Shown: positions 41,530-49,531 of the stretch, in pieces
How positions within the stretch are numbered: the stretch's first letter is position 1
Layout of the letters: each line of letters begins with the position of its first letter
Assembly (NCBI RefSeq): GCF_000429085.1
Contig: NZ_AUBE01000020.1
Location: 62,001-126,000, forward strand
Length of the DNA: 64,000 bases
From: Streptomyces flavidovirens DSM 40150
GTDB taxonomy: Bacteria > Actinomycetota > Actinomycetes > Streptomycetales > Streptomycetaceae
Direction of reading: 5' to 3'
Program-made: the position numbers and the translations under genes
The notes under the pieces: generated by a model
What the model saw: the letters and a program-made list of their open reading frames with translations, nothing else
What the model was told of the DNA's origin: nothing
Databases searched by the model: none

Positions 41530-42916
41530 GCCCGGTGCGCGGGACCTGGAGGGTCACGCGCAGCCCGTGGGGCTCGTTGCGGGCGTACGACATGGTGCCG
41601 CCGCCCGCGAGGAGCAGGGCCCGTGAGATGGACAGGCCGAGGCCGGAGCCGCTGACGTTCTGGTGGCGGGTGCTGCGCCAGAAACGGTCGCCGACGCGTT
41701 CCAGTTCGTCGTCGGTCAGGCCGGGGCCGCCGTCGGCGACGGTGATCGTGCAGGACTCCCCGTCCGGTGCGACCGCGACTTCGACCGCCTCGCCCTCCGG
41801 TGTGAACTTCAGGGCGTTGTCGATCACCGCGTCCAGGGCGCTGGAGAGCGCCACGGGGTCGCCCCAGGCGGTGACAGCCTCGGGGCCTTGCCGGGTGAGG
41901 CGTACGCCCTTGTCGTCCGCCAGAGGGCGCCAGGCGGCCACGCGCTCGGTGACCAGATCGCCGATGTCGATGAGCTGGAGGTGGGCGGGGGCCTGTTCGG
42001 CCAGCGCGAGGCCCAGGAGGCTGTCGAGGACCTGGGCGAGGCGCTTGCCCTCCGTCCGGACGGAGGCGATCTCCTCGTTGCCCTCGGGCAGTTCGAGGGA
42101 GAGCAGCTCGATCCGCAGGAGCAGGGCGGACAGGGGGTTGCGAAGCTGATGGGAGGCGTCGGCGACGAAGGCGCGCTGCTGCTCCAGCACTTCTTCGACG
42201 TTGTCCGCCATCTCGTTGAACGAGCGGGCCAGGCGCCTGAGTTCCGGCGGGCCGCCGGCCACCGCGACCCGCGAGTTCATCAGTCCGGTCGCTATGCCGT
42301 GGGTGGCCGCGTCCAGCACGCGTACGGGCCTGAGCACCCAGCCGGTCAGCCGGAACGCGGCGCCGACCGCGACCAGCATCGCCGCGGCCTCGCCCGCCGC
42401 GATCAGCAGCCAGTCGCGCAGGATCCGCGAACGCATCTGCCCGGTCGGCGAATCGGTGACCACGACCGCGACCACGTCACCGTCCCGTACGACCGGTGAG
42501 GCGACGACAAGGCGCCCTTCCTGCCAGGGCCACACCTGGGCCGGGTCGTGGCTGCGGCGCTTGTAGAGCGCTTCCTGGAAGGCGTCCTGTGCCTCGCCGC
42601 TCTCGGGGACTGCCCAGTTCTCGGGCGCGCTCGCCATCGGCCACTTGTCGCGGTAGAAGACGCCCGCCCTGATTCCGTACACCTGGCTGTAGCTGGCGAG
42701 TTCGGTCTCCAGAGTCCTGCGGCGCTCGTCCTGGCCGCTCTCCGTGCGTTCGGTGACGAACTGGGCGAGCGCCGCGAAGCGCGCCGTGTCGTCGATCCGG
42801 TCGACGACCACCCGCTGCTGCCGCGCGGCCGCCACGCTCACCGCGAGGGGCAGGCCCAGGGCGAGCAGGATGCCCGCGAGCAGGACGATGAGCAGCGGGA
42901 GGAGGCGGGTGCGCAC
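41519..42916 (-). CDS. Two-component sensor histidine kinase
   Basis: 465 aa from GTG at 42916. Two membrane segments (about residues 6-30 and 170-195) flank an extracytoplasmic domain of some 140 residues. A HAMP domain follows, then the dimerisation/phosphoacceptor helix with His256 (DASHQLRNPLSALLL). The HATPase domain has DNALKFTPEG (N box), DGGPGLTDDE (G1) and GSGLGLSIS (G2). It pairs with the OmpR-type regulator 6 bp upstream; in S. coelicolor the likely equivalent pair is SCO5784/SCO5785. The signal is unknown; the neighbouring TAXI protein is one candidate sensor partner. Confidence 0.93.
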   Translation of the reverse strand: MRTRLLPLLIVLLAGILLALGLPLAVSVAAARQQRVVVDRIDDTARFAALAQFVTERTESGQDERRRTLETELASYSQVYGIRAGVFYRDKWPMASAPENWAVPESGEAQDAFQEALYKRRSHDPAQVWPWQEGRLVVASPVVRDGDVVAVVVTDSPTGQMRSRILRDWLLIAAGEAAAMLVAVGAAFRLTGWVLRPVRVLDAATHGIATGLMNSRVAVAGGPPELRRLARSFNEMADNVEEVLEQQRAFVADASHQLRNPLSALLLRIELLSLELPEGNEEIASVRTEGKRLAQVLDSLLGLALAEQAPAHLQLIDIGDLVTERVAAWRPLADDKGVRLTRQGPEAVTAWGDPVALSSALDAVIDNALKFTPEGEAVEVAVAPDGESCTITVADGGPGLTDDELERVGDRFWRSTRHQNVSGSGLGLSISRALLLAGGGTMSYARNEPHGLRVTLQVPRTGPKA

Positions 42917-42922
42917 GTGGGG

Positions 42923-43633
42923 TTACGGGCCCTGTACCGACGCGGCCGGGACGACGAGCCGGTAGCCGACACCGCGCACGGTCTCGATGAGCGCGGGCAT
43001 CCGCAGCTTGGAGCGCAGGGAGGCCACATGCACTTCCAGGGTGCGGCCGGTTCCTTCCCAGCTCGTACGCCACACTTCGCTGATGATCTGTTCCCGGCGG
43101 AAGACGACGCCGGGGCGCTGCGCGAGGAGGGCGAGCAGGTCGAATTCCTTGCGGGTGAGCTGGACTTCGCTGCCGGCGACGCTGACGCGGCGCGTGGGCA
43201 GTTCGATGCGTACGCCGCCGAGCCGCAGCGCCGGGTCGTCGCCGGGCGCCGGGGGCGTCTCGCCCGTCGCCTTGCGCCGGCTGACGGCGTGGATACGGGC
43301 GAGCAGTTCGCCGGTGTCGTACGGCTTCACGACGTAGTCGTCGGCGCCGAGGTTGAGGCCGTGGATGCGGGAGCGTACGTCCGCCCGCGCGGTCACCATG
43401 ATGACCGGGGTGTCGCCGCGCTTGCGGATCTTGCCGCACACCTCGTACCCGTCCTGGTCGGGCAGGCCGAGGTCGAGCAGTACGACCCCGAAGGGCTCCT
43501 GCTCGGCCGGCAGGAGCGCCTGGATCGCCTCCTCGCCGTTGCGGGCGTGGACGACCTGGAAGCCGTGGCGGACGAGGATGGCGGAGAGGGCCGCCGCGAC
43601 GTGGTCGTCGTCCTCGACGAGCAGCAGTCTCAT
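42923..43633 (-). CDS. OmpR/PhoB-family response regulator
   Basis: 236 aa from ATG at 43633, with GGGGGAGGTG upstream. The receiver domain has the acidic pocket (LVEDDD), phospho-acceptor Asp54 (VLLDLGLPD), and the conserved Thr/Lys (MVTARAD; VVKPYDTGEL). The C-terminal winged helix (LTRKEFDLLALLAQRPGVVF, GRTLEVHVASLRSKL, IETVRGVGYRL) binds DNA. First gene of a two-gene operon with the sensor kinase. It is divergent from gluA across 270 bp. Confidence 0.95.
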   Translation of the reverse strand: MRLLLVEDDDHVAAALSAILVRHGFQVVHARNGEEAIQALLPAEQEPFGVVLLDLGLPDQDGYEVCGKIRKRGDTPVIMVTARADVRSRIHGLNLGADDYVVKPYDTGELLARIHAVSRRKATGETPPAPGDDPALRLGGVRIELPTRRVSVAGSEVQLTRKEFDLLALLAQRPGVVFRREQIISEVWRTSWEGTGRTLEVHVASLRSKLRMPALIETVRGVGYRLVVPAASVQGP

Positions 43634-43841
43634 GGCACCTCCCCCTCCGGTGAACTCTCTGTGAACAGATCTCCGCGCAATATGCCTCATGGCATAAACG
43701 CCGATGGGTCACGGTCCAGTCAAGACCCTTCCCGTTACGGGCATGTTCCGTTATGGAGCCGGTATCCCCGGCCGGAGTCCCGTTCACACGGAGTGTCCGG
43801 TTGCAGCCGGATCGTTATGCTCAATTTCCGCTCAGATGTAA

Positions 43842-43870
43842 TGACGCTGGTCGTAACGGCTGACTAGGGT
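43842..43870 (+). promoter_or_regulatory. Likely sigma-70-type (HrdB) promoter of gluABCD
   Basis: TGACGC at 43842-43847 and TAGGGT at 43865-43870 are separated by 17 bp and fit the Streptomyces housekeeping consensus. They would start transcription near 43877, about 27 nt before the gluA ATG. The rest of the 270-bp region to the two-component operon shows no clear operator. Confidence 0.55.
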
Positions 43871-43903
43871 CCTCCCAACCGAGGAGGACGGAGCAAGAAG
43901 CCG

Positions 43904-44689
43904 ATGAGCGGAGTTTCAGTGACCAAGGCCGCCGATGACGCTGCCCCCGCAGCCGACGACCTGGTCGTGCTGAGCAACGTCAACAAGCACTTCGGCGCGC
44001 TGCATGTGCTCCAGGACATCGACCTGACCATCGCCCGTGGCGAGGTCGTGGTCGTCATCGGACCCTCCGGGTCCGGAAAGTCCACGCTGTGCCGCACCAT
44101 CAACCGCCTGGAGACGATCGACTCCGGTGCGATCGCGATCGACGGCAAGCCGCTGCCCCAGGAGGGCAAGGAGCTCGCGCGGCTGCGTGCCGACGTCGGC
44201 ATGGTCTTCCAGTCGTTCAACCTCTTCGCACACAAGACGGTGCTGGAGAACGTCACGCTGGGCCAGATCAAGGTCCGCAAGGCCGACAAGAAGGCGGCCG
44301 AGGAGAAGGCGCGCACCCTGCTCGACCGGGTGGGGGTCGGCTCGCAGGCCGACAAGTACCCGGCACAGCTCTCCGGAGGCCAGCAGCAACGTGTCGCGAT
44401 CGCGCGGGCGTTGGCGATGGACCCCAAGGTCATGCTCTTCGACGAGCCCACTTCGGCGCTCGACCCCGAGATGATCAACGAGGTGCTGGAGGCCATGCAG
44501 CAGCTGGCACGCGACGGCATGACGATGGTCGTCGTCACGCACGAGATGGGCTTCGCGCGCTCGGCGGCCAACCGCGTCGTCTTCATGGCGGACGGCAAGA
44601 TCGTCGAAGAGGCCACGCCCGACCAGTTCTTCAGCAACCCGCGCAGCGACCGGGCCAAGGACTTCCTGTCGAAGATCCTTCACCACTGA
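43904..44689 (+). CDS. gluA: Glutamate ABC transporter, ATP-binding protein
   Basis: 261 aa. Polar-amino-acid ABC ATPase: Walker A GPSGSGKST, Q loop MVFQSFNLF, signature LSGGQQQRVAIARALA, Walker B VMLFDEPTSALDP and switch His in VVVTHEMGFA. It energises uptake through GluC/GluD. It is first in gluABCD, with GGAGG-type sequences upstream and a housekeeping-like promoter. gluB follows after 35 bp. The order matches the characterised Corynebacterium glutamicum gluABCD cluster. Confidence 0.96.
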   Translation: MSGVSVTKAADDAAPAADDLVVLSNVNKHFGALHVLQDIDLTIARGEVVVVIGPSGSGKSTLCRTINRLETIDSGAIAIDGKPLPQEGKELARLRADVGMVFQSFNLFAHKTVLENVTLGQIKVRKADKKAAEEKARTLLDRVGVGSQADKYPAQLSGGQQQRVAIARALAMDPKVMLFDEPTSALDPEMINEVLEAMQQLARDGMTMVVVTHEMGFARSAANRVVFMADGKIVEEATPDQFFSNPRSDRAKDFLSKILHH

Positions 44690-44724
44690 CGACCACGACG
44701 ACCACGACTTAAGGGATGTTCACG

Positions 44725-45639
44725 ATGAAGCTCCGCAAAACGGCCGCCGTTGCCATTGCCGTGCTCGCCCTGACCGCGACCGCCTGTGGCGGCGAGTCCG
44801 GTACCGCGGGTGACAAGCCGAAGGACCCGGCCGGCGGCAAGGAAGCCCCCAAGCTTCCGACGTACACCGTCGCCAAGGACGTCAAGCTCGACTCGCCGGT
44901 GCTGAAGAAGGCCCAGCAGGCCGGCAAGATCGTCTTTGGCGCCAAGAACGACCAGCCGTACCTCGGCTTCGAGGACACCGACGGCAAGCGCTCCGGCTTC
45001 GACATCGAGATCGCCAAGATGGTCGCCGCCGACCTCGGGTTCTCGCCCGACCAGATCACCTTCAAGACGGTCGACTCCGGTGTCCGTGAGACGACCATCT
45101 CGAAGGGCGACGTCGACCTCTACGTCGGTACGTACACGATCAACGACGAGCGCAAGAAGCAGGTCGGCTTCGCCGGTCCGTACTTCATGGCGGGCGCCGA
45201 CCTCCTGGTCCGCAAGGACGACAGCTCGATCACCGGGCCCGACTCCCTCAAGGGCAAGAAGGTCTGCTCGATCGTCGGCTCCACGCCGCTCCAGGAGATC
45301 AAGAAGCCGAAGTACGGCGCGAAGGCCATTGAGCTCTCGAAGTACTCCGAGTGCGTGCAGCAGCTCATCAACAACGAGGTCGACGCGGTCACGACCGACG
45401 ACGCGATCCTCAAGGGTTACGCCGCCCAGCGTCCGACGAAGCTCAAGGTGGTCGGCAAGCCGTTCACCAAGGAGCCGTACGGCATCGGCATGAGCAAGGA
45501 CGACAAGGTGCTCCGCGAGGCGGTCACCAAGGCTGTCGAGGCGCACATCAAGAACGGCGACTACAAGAAGGCGTACGACGCGACGCTCGGCCTGTCCGGC
45601 TCGCCGTTCACCGAGCCGCCGGCGCTCGAGCGCTACTGA
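44725..45639 (+). CDS. gluB: Glutamate-binding lipoprotein of ABC transporter
   Basis: 304 aa from ATG at 44725; the ATG at 44716 lies on top of the AAGGG ribosome site. The lipobox LTATAC gives lipidated Cys21. The mature protein is a cluster-3 solute-binding protein: GKIVFGAKNDQPYLGFED, RSGFDIEIAKMVAADLGF, FKTVDSGVRETTISKGDVDL, and VCSIVGSTPLQEI in the second lobe. It captures glutamate outside the membrane and delivers it to GluC/GluD. A strong stem-loop follows before gluC. Confidence 0.95.
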   Translation: MKLRKTAAVAIAVLALTATACGGESGTAGDKPKDPAGGKEAPKLPTYTVAKDVKLDSPVLKKAQQAGKIVFGAKNDQPYLGFEDTDGKRSGFDIEIAKMVAADLGFSPDQITFKTVDSGVRETTISKGDVDLYVGTYTINDERKKQVGFAGPYFMAGADLLVRKDDSSITGPDSLKGKKVCSIVGSTPLQEIKKPKYGAKAIELSKYSECVQQLINNEVDAVTTDDAILKGYAAQRPTKLKVVGKPFTKEPYGIGMSKDDKVLREAVTKAVEAHIKNGDYKKAYDATLGLSGSPFTEPPALERY

Positions 45640-45672
45640 TACCGCCGTCTGTCTTCGGTGGTGACTTCCCGT

Positions 45673-45705
45673 GCCCCGTACGCGCTTGAGGGGAGCGTAC
45701 GGGGC
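45673..45705 (+). promoter_or_regulatory. Intergenic stem-loop between gluB and gluC
   Basis: GCCCCGTACGC (45673-45683) and GCGTACGGGGC (45695-45705) form a perfect 11-bp stem with an 11-nt loop. Such hairpins after the binding-protein gene commonly stabilise the upstream mRNA or reduce read-through, making more binding protein than permease. There is no U tract. Confidence 0.75.
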
Positions 45706-45752
45706 GCGGTGTCCCCTGCCCGTCCGCTGCTGCCGCCCACGAGGACTTCCCC

Positions 45753-46400
45753 GTGAATGTATTGCTCGACCACTTGCCGGAGTTCCGTGACGGTTTCATA
45801 GGAACCGTGCTGCTGACCGCCGCCAGTGCGCTGCTCGCGATGGTGCTGGGCGTCGTGATGGCCGGTTTCCGTGTCTCTCCCGTACCGCCCCTGCGGTTCT
45901 TCGGCGCCGCCTGGGTCACGCTCTTCCGCAACACTCCGCTGACGCTGCTGTTCCTCGTCGCCTGGTTCGTGGTACCCGCCGTCTTCGGCACCGGCATGAA
46001 CCCGTGGACGAAGGCGCTGCTGGCGCTCGGCTTCTACACCTCCGCGTTCGTCTGCGAGGCCGTCAGGTCCGGTGTCAGTACGGTGCCGCTCGGCCAGGCC
46101 GAGGCCGCCCGATCGCTGGGCATGACCTTCTCCCAGACGCTCCGTCTGATCGTCCTGCCCCAGGCCACGCGTACCGTGGTTCCGCCGCTGAGCAGCATCT
46201 TCATCGCGCTCACCAAGAACTCGGCGATCGCGGGAGCGTTCAGTGTCACCGAGCTCTTCGGCGTGCAGAAGCTGCTGAGCGACAAGGGCTTCGCCATCGC
46301 CCCGATCTTCCTCTGGGTGGCTCTCGCCTACCTGGTCATCACCTTCTCCATCAGCGGTCTCTTCCGGCTGCTCGAGCGGCGCCTGGAGGTCGCACGATGA
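45753..46400 (+). CDS. gluC: Glutamate ABC transporter, permease
   Basis: 215 aa from GTG at 45753. Polar-amino-acid permease of the HisM family with about five membrane helices. The EAA loop that contacts GluA reads GQAEAARSLGMTFSQTLRLIVLPQA. FRNTPLTLLFLVAWFVVP and NSAIAGAFSVTELFG are family blocks. The stop overlaps the gluD start by 4 bp, so GluC and GluD should be made in equal amounts as a heterodimer. Confidence 0.94.
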   Translation: MNVLLDHLPEFRDGFIGTVLLTAASALLAMVLGVVMAGFRVSPVPPLRFFGAAWVTLFRNTPLTLLFLVAWFVVPAVFGTGMNPWTKALLALGFYTSAFVCEAVRSGVSTVPLGQAEAARSLGMTFSQTLRLIVLPQATRTVVPPLSSIFIALTKNSAIAGAFSVTELFGVQKLLSDKGFAIAPIFLWVALAYLVITFSISGLFRLLERRLEVAR

Positions 46401-47362
46401 GTTCGAGCGTCCTGTACGACGCCCCGGGTCCCAAGGCCCGGGTACGCAACCGCTTCTTCAGCGTGGCCGGGTCCCTACTGGTCGTCAGCCTGGTTGTTTT
46501 CGTGGTCTACCGGCTGGCGGACCAAGGTCACTTCGCGCCCGAGATGTGGGACATCTTCAACAACGCCGGCGTCCGGGCGAACATCCGCGACGGCATCCTC
46601 TCCACGCTCCAGGTCTTCGCGGTGGCGGCAGTGCTGTCGCTGGTCCTGGGTGTGCTGCTCGCGGTGGCACGGCTCTCCGAGCACCGTGCGGTGAGCGCGC
46701 TGGCCACCGGCTTCATCGAGCTGTTCCGGGCCGTGCCGCTGCTGATCACGATCTACGCCATGTGGGTCCTGTTCCTCACCTACAAGGAGAACCTCGGTTT
46801 CATCGGCGAGAGTTCGGCGTACTGGGCACTCGTCATCGGACTGACCATCTACAACGCGTGTGTCCAGGCCGAGGTGCTCAGGGCGGGCGTCAACGCCGTG
46901 CCCAAGGGGCAGGTGGAGGCGGCGTACGCGCTGGGTCTGCGCAAGTCGCAGGTCATGACGATGCTGCTGCTGCCGCAGGCCGTCCGGTCCATGCTGCCGA
47001 CGATCATCAGCCAGCTGGTCGTGACCCTCAAGGACACCTCGCTCGGCTACATCATCACGTACGCGGAGCTGCTGTACGCGGCCCGGACGATGGCCAACAA
47101 CATCATCGTCAATGACGACAATCCTTATGTCCCTGTCGTCATCGTCGTGGGTGCCGTCTACGTCGCGATGTGTCTGGCACTGTCCTCGCTCGCCACCTGG
47201 ATCGAGAAGCGCGGCCGCCGCGCCAAGACCGGCATCACACCGGCCGCGGCCGCCGAACCGCTGGAGGCGCCCGGAGTGCTCGACGCCGGCGGCGGACCGC
47301 TCGGACCGCACGTGGAAGGCGAGGCCGGAGGGGCCGAAGGACCTGGCGGCAAGAAGAACTGA
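46397..47362 (+). CDS. gluD: Glutamate ABC transporter, permease
   Basis: 321 aa from ATG at 46397 (ATGA overlap with gluC). About five or six helices; EAA loop GQVEAAYALGLRKSQVMTMLLLPQA. FIELFRAVPLLITIYAMWVL and TLKDTSLGYIITYAELLYAA are standard. The C-terminal 60 residues after WIEKRGRRAKTG are a long Gly/Ala/Pro/Glu-rich cytoplasmic tail (EAPGVLDAGGGPLGPHVEGE) not needed for transport and probably disordered. A terminator follows. Confidence 0.94.
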   Translation: MSSSVLYDAPGPKARVRNRFFSVAGSLLVVSLVVFVVYRLADQGHFAPEMWDIFNNAGVRANIRDGILSTLQVFAVAAVLSLVLGVLLAVARLSEHRAVSALATGFIELFRAVPLLITIYAMWVLFLTYKENLGFIGESSAYWALVIGLTIYNACVQAEVLRAGVNAVPKGQVEAAYALGLRKSQVMTMLLLPQAVRSMLPTIISQLVVTLKDTSLGYIITYAELLYAARTMANNIIVNDDNPYVPVVIVVGAVYVAMCLALSSLATWIEKRGRRAKTGITPAAAAEPLEAPGVLDAGGGPLGPHVEGEAGGAEGPGGKKN

Positions 47363-47370
47363 CGAAATGT

Positions 47371-47398
47371 GAGGCAGCGGCCACCGCGCCGCTGCCTC
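47371..47398 (+). terminator. Terminator of gluABCD
   Basis: GAGGCAGCGGC (47371-47381) pairs perfectly with GCCGCTGCCTC (47388-47398) around a 6-nt loop, 9 bp after the gluD stop. Confidence 0.85.
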
Positions 47399-47505
47399 TG
47401 TCGCTTGACGCAAGCACCCGCAGTGGGTTGCATACGTTCTGTGATCGTGCACCGGGTTCCAACTGCCACTTCCCGCATGTCCGTACGGACTGGAGGGGAC
47501 GCGCC

Positions 47506-49212
47506 GTGGACCCGGTGATCGTCGTTGGGGCCGGTCCTGTCGGGCTGGCCCTCTCGCTGGCTCTCGCGGGCCACGGGGTGCCCTCCGTCGTACTCGACGA
47601 GAGGGCAGGCAAGGACGAGCCCCGCACGGCGCGTACGGCCGTCCTGCGGGCCGACACGGCGGATCTGGCGGAGCGGCTCGGCTGTGCGACGGTCCGTGAC
47701 GACGGAACGCGCTGGACCGGGTGGCGGTCGATGCGGCGCCATCAGGACGTCAGGGAGATTCGTTTCGGCGACGACGGTGATCTGCCCTCGCCCGTGCACC
47801 TGCCGCAGCACGACCTGACGCGTGGGCTGCGGGACGCCGTCGCGGCGCAGGAGCTCGTGCGGACCGTTCCGCACGGGCGCCTCGACACCATCGAGCAGGA
47901 CGACAGCGGCGTCACCGCGCACACCCGGCAGCCGGGGGCCACCTGGTGGCGCGGCAGCTTCCTGGTCGGGTGCGACGGGGCGAGGTCGACGGTGCGCAAG
48001 CTCCTCGACATCCGCTTTCCGGGACGTACGGCGGTCGAGAGGCACGCCGTCGCCGCGCTGCGTACGGAACTGCCCTGGGACGGCGAAGCGTTGCTGCACC
48101 GCATGCCGCCGTGGCGGACGGGCGGGCAGGAAGTGACCGCCCGTCCGCTGCGGGACGGTGTGTGGCGGCTCGACTGGCTGCTGCCGCCGCGCGGCGAACT
48201 CGTCACGCCCGAGGCCCTGGTGGCACGCGTCCGGGACACGCTGGCCGGCTGGTGCGGCGAGACACCTCCGTACGAGCTGATCGACACCGGCGTCTACACG
48301 CTGCACCACCGGCTGGCCCGGAAGTGGCGGGTGGGACGGGCGTTCCTGGCGGGGGACGCCGCGCACCTGCTCGGTGCGCTCGGGACGCAGGGCCTCGACG
48401 AGGGGCTGCGGGACATCGACAACCTGGCCTGGAAGCTGGCGCAGGCGTGGCACCTGGGCGCGTCGCAGACGCTGCTCGACAGCTACCAGGCCGAGCGGCG
48501 TACGGCCGTCGCCGCGCGCCTGCGCGCCGCCGACCAGGCGCTGCCCGTACTGCGCGGCAGCGGGCTGCGGACGTACCTCCCCGGCACCACGCGCGGGCAC
48601 GACACCCTGCTCACGGACGGGCACCTGGGGCGCGGGGCGCTGGGGGCGCCTCCCGAGTACACGCACTCTCCGCTCGCGCCCGCGCACGCCGAGGCGCAGA
48701 CGCTGGTCGGTACGCCCCTGGGCGGGCCGGTTGCGGACGTACGGGTGACGGCGCCCGACGGCGCGACGGTGCGGCTGCGGGACCGGCTGGGGCGGGGACG
48801 GCAGCTCGTGGTGCTGGTCGCGCCGGGGACGGGCGTGTGGGACCGGCGGCACTGGATGACCGCGGGGGTGATGCCGCGGCTGGCGGCGGCGGTGACGGCG
48901 CTGCCGGTGCGCGCTGAGCTGCTGGTCACGGAGGGCTACCCCGGTGCGTCGGCCCACACCGTGCTGCTGGTGCGGCCGGACGGGCATCTGGTCGCGGCGT
49001 TCCAGGGGGTGCGGCCGGCCGAGCTGTACGCGGCGGCGGACGCGGCTCGTGGAGGGCCGCCGGTGTCGGCGCAGGCGGGGCCGGGTCCGCAGCGCTCCGG
49101 GGAGGCGGAGGCCCCCGCGGAGTCCGGGCGCTCAGACGGGACTGATCGGGCCGGCCGAACTGACCGGACTGACCGAACTGACTTGACCGATCGGACTGCG
49201 GACATCAATTGA
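47506..49212 (+). CDS. FAD-dependent aromatic monooxygenase (PHBH-like)
   Basis: 568 aa from GTG at 47506, with GGAGGGG upstream. Group A flavoprotein hydroxylase: dinucleotide motif VIVVGAGPVGLALSLALA, the DG motif LVGCDGARSTVRKLL, and the second FAD motif FLAGDAAHLLGALGTQGLDEGLRDIDNLAWKL read in parts. The C-terminal 120 residues are a thioredoxin-like domain (LVVLVAPGTGVWD) as in phenol hydroxylase relatives. The usual HxxPPxGxxGxN appears as AHLLGALGTQGLDEG, so the Pro-Pro is lost. The last 25 residues are a repeated Thr-Asp-Arg tail. Substrate unknown; no pathway partners are adjacent. Confidence 0.85.
   Translation: MDPVIVVGAGPVGLALSLALAGHGVPSVVLDERAGKDEPRTARTAVLRADTADLAERLGCATVRDDGTRWTGWRSMRRHQDVREIRFGDDGDLPSPVHLPQHDLTRGLRDAVAAQELVRTVPHGRLDTIEQDDSGVTAHTRQPGATWWRGSFLVGCDGARSTVRKLLDIRFPGRTAVERHAVAALRTELPWDGEALLHRMPPWRTGGQEVTARPLRDGVWRLDWLLPPRGELVTPEALVARVRDTLAGWCGETPPYELIDTGVYTLHHRLARKWRVGRAFLAGDAAHLLGALGTQGLDEGLRDIDNLAWKLAQAWHLGASQTLLDSYQAERRTAVAARLRAADQALPVLRGSGLRTYLPGTTRGHDTLLTDGHLGRGALGAPPEYTHSPLAPAHAEAQTLVGTPLGGPVADVRVTAPDGATVRLRDRLGRGRQLVVLVAPGTGVWDRRHWMTAGVMPRLAAAVTALPVRAELLVTEGYPGASAHTVLLVRPDGHLVAAFQGVRPAELYAAADAARGGPPVSAQAGPGPQRSGEAEAPAESGRSDGTDRAGRTDRTDRTDLTDRTADIN
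49126..49206 (+). repeat. Short tandem repeat coding for a Thr-Asp-Arg tail
   Basis: Units like GACCGGACT, GACCGAACT, GACTTGACC and GATCGGACT follow each other at 9 bp. They translate to RTDRTDRTDLTDRTAD at the end of the monooxygenase. The period keeps frame. Confidence 0.65.
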
Positions 49213-49531
49213 TCGCTGCGGGCGTGCGTCCGACACCGACGTGCGCCTGTGGCGGAGGGTCCATAGCGACCTCATCCGCTACGCGGGCTGCGTGTGTCGC
49301 CCGTCCTGCTGATTCGCCGTTTCCGCTCGCGCTGTGCCGTGCCGTGCGGTCGGCAGCTGGTCTCGACGGCGGGTTCCAGGCATGGCGAGCGGTGGGGCTC
49401 CGGTGGCTCCGTAAATGCTCCCCCGGTGACGGGCGCTCAGCGAGAGGGTGGGGAACGCGATCCAGGCCACGATCGGGGCGAGGAACAGCTTCGGAAGGAG
49501 CGGACGCACAGCCGATCTCCCCTCTGTGGGT
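49213..49531. other. Gap between the monooxygenase gene and corA, with one doubtful short reading frame
   Basis: The only candidate is a minus-strand reading frame from GTG at 49509 to 49279 (76 aa). GGGGAG lies 7 nt before the GTG, 22 bp after the corA stop. Its first 25 residues are hydrophobic (LLPKLFLAPIVAWIAFPTLS); the rest is low-complexity and Arg/Gln/Thr-rich. It could be a truncated membrane protein. I recognise no family and would not count it as a gene. Confidence 0.35.
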
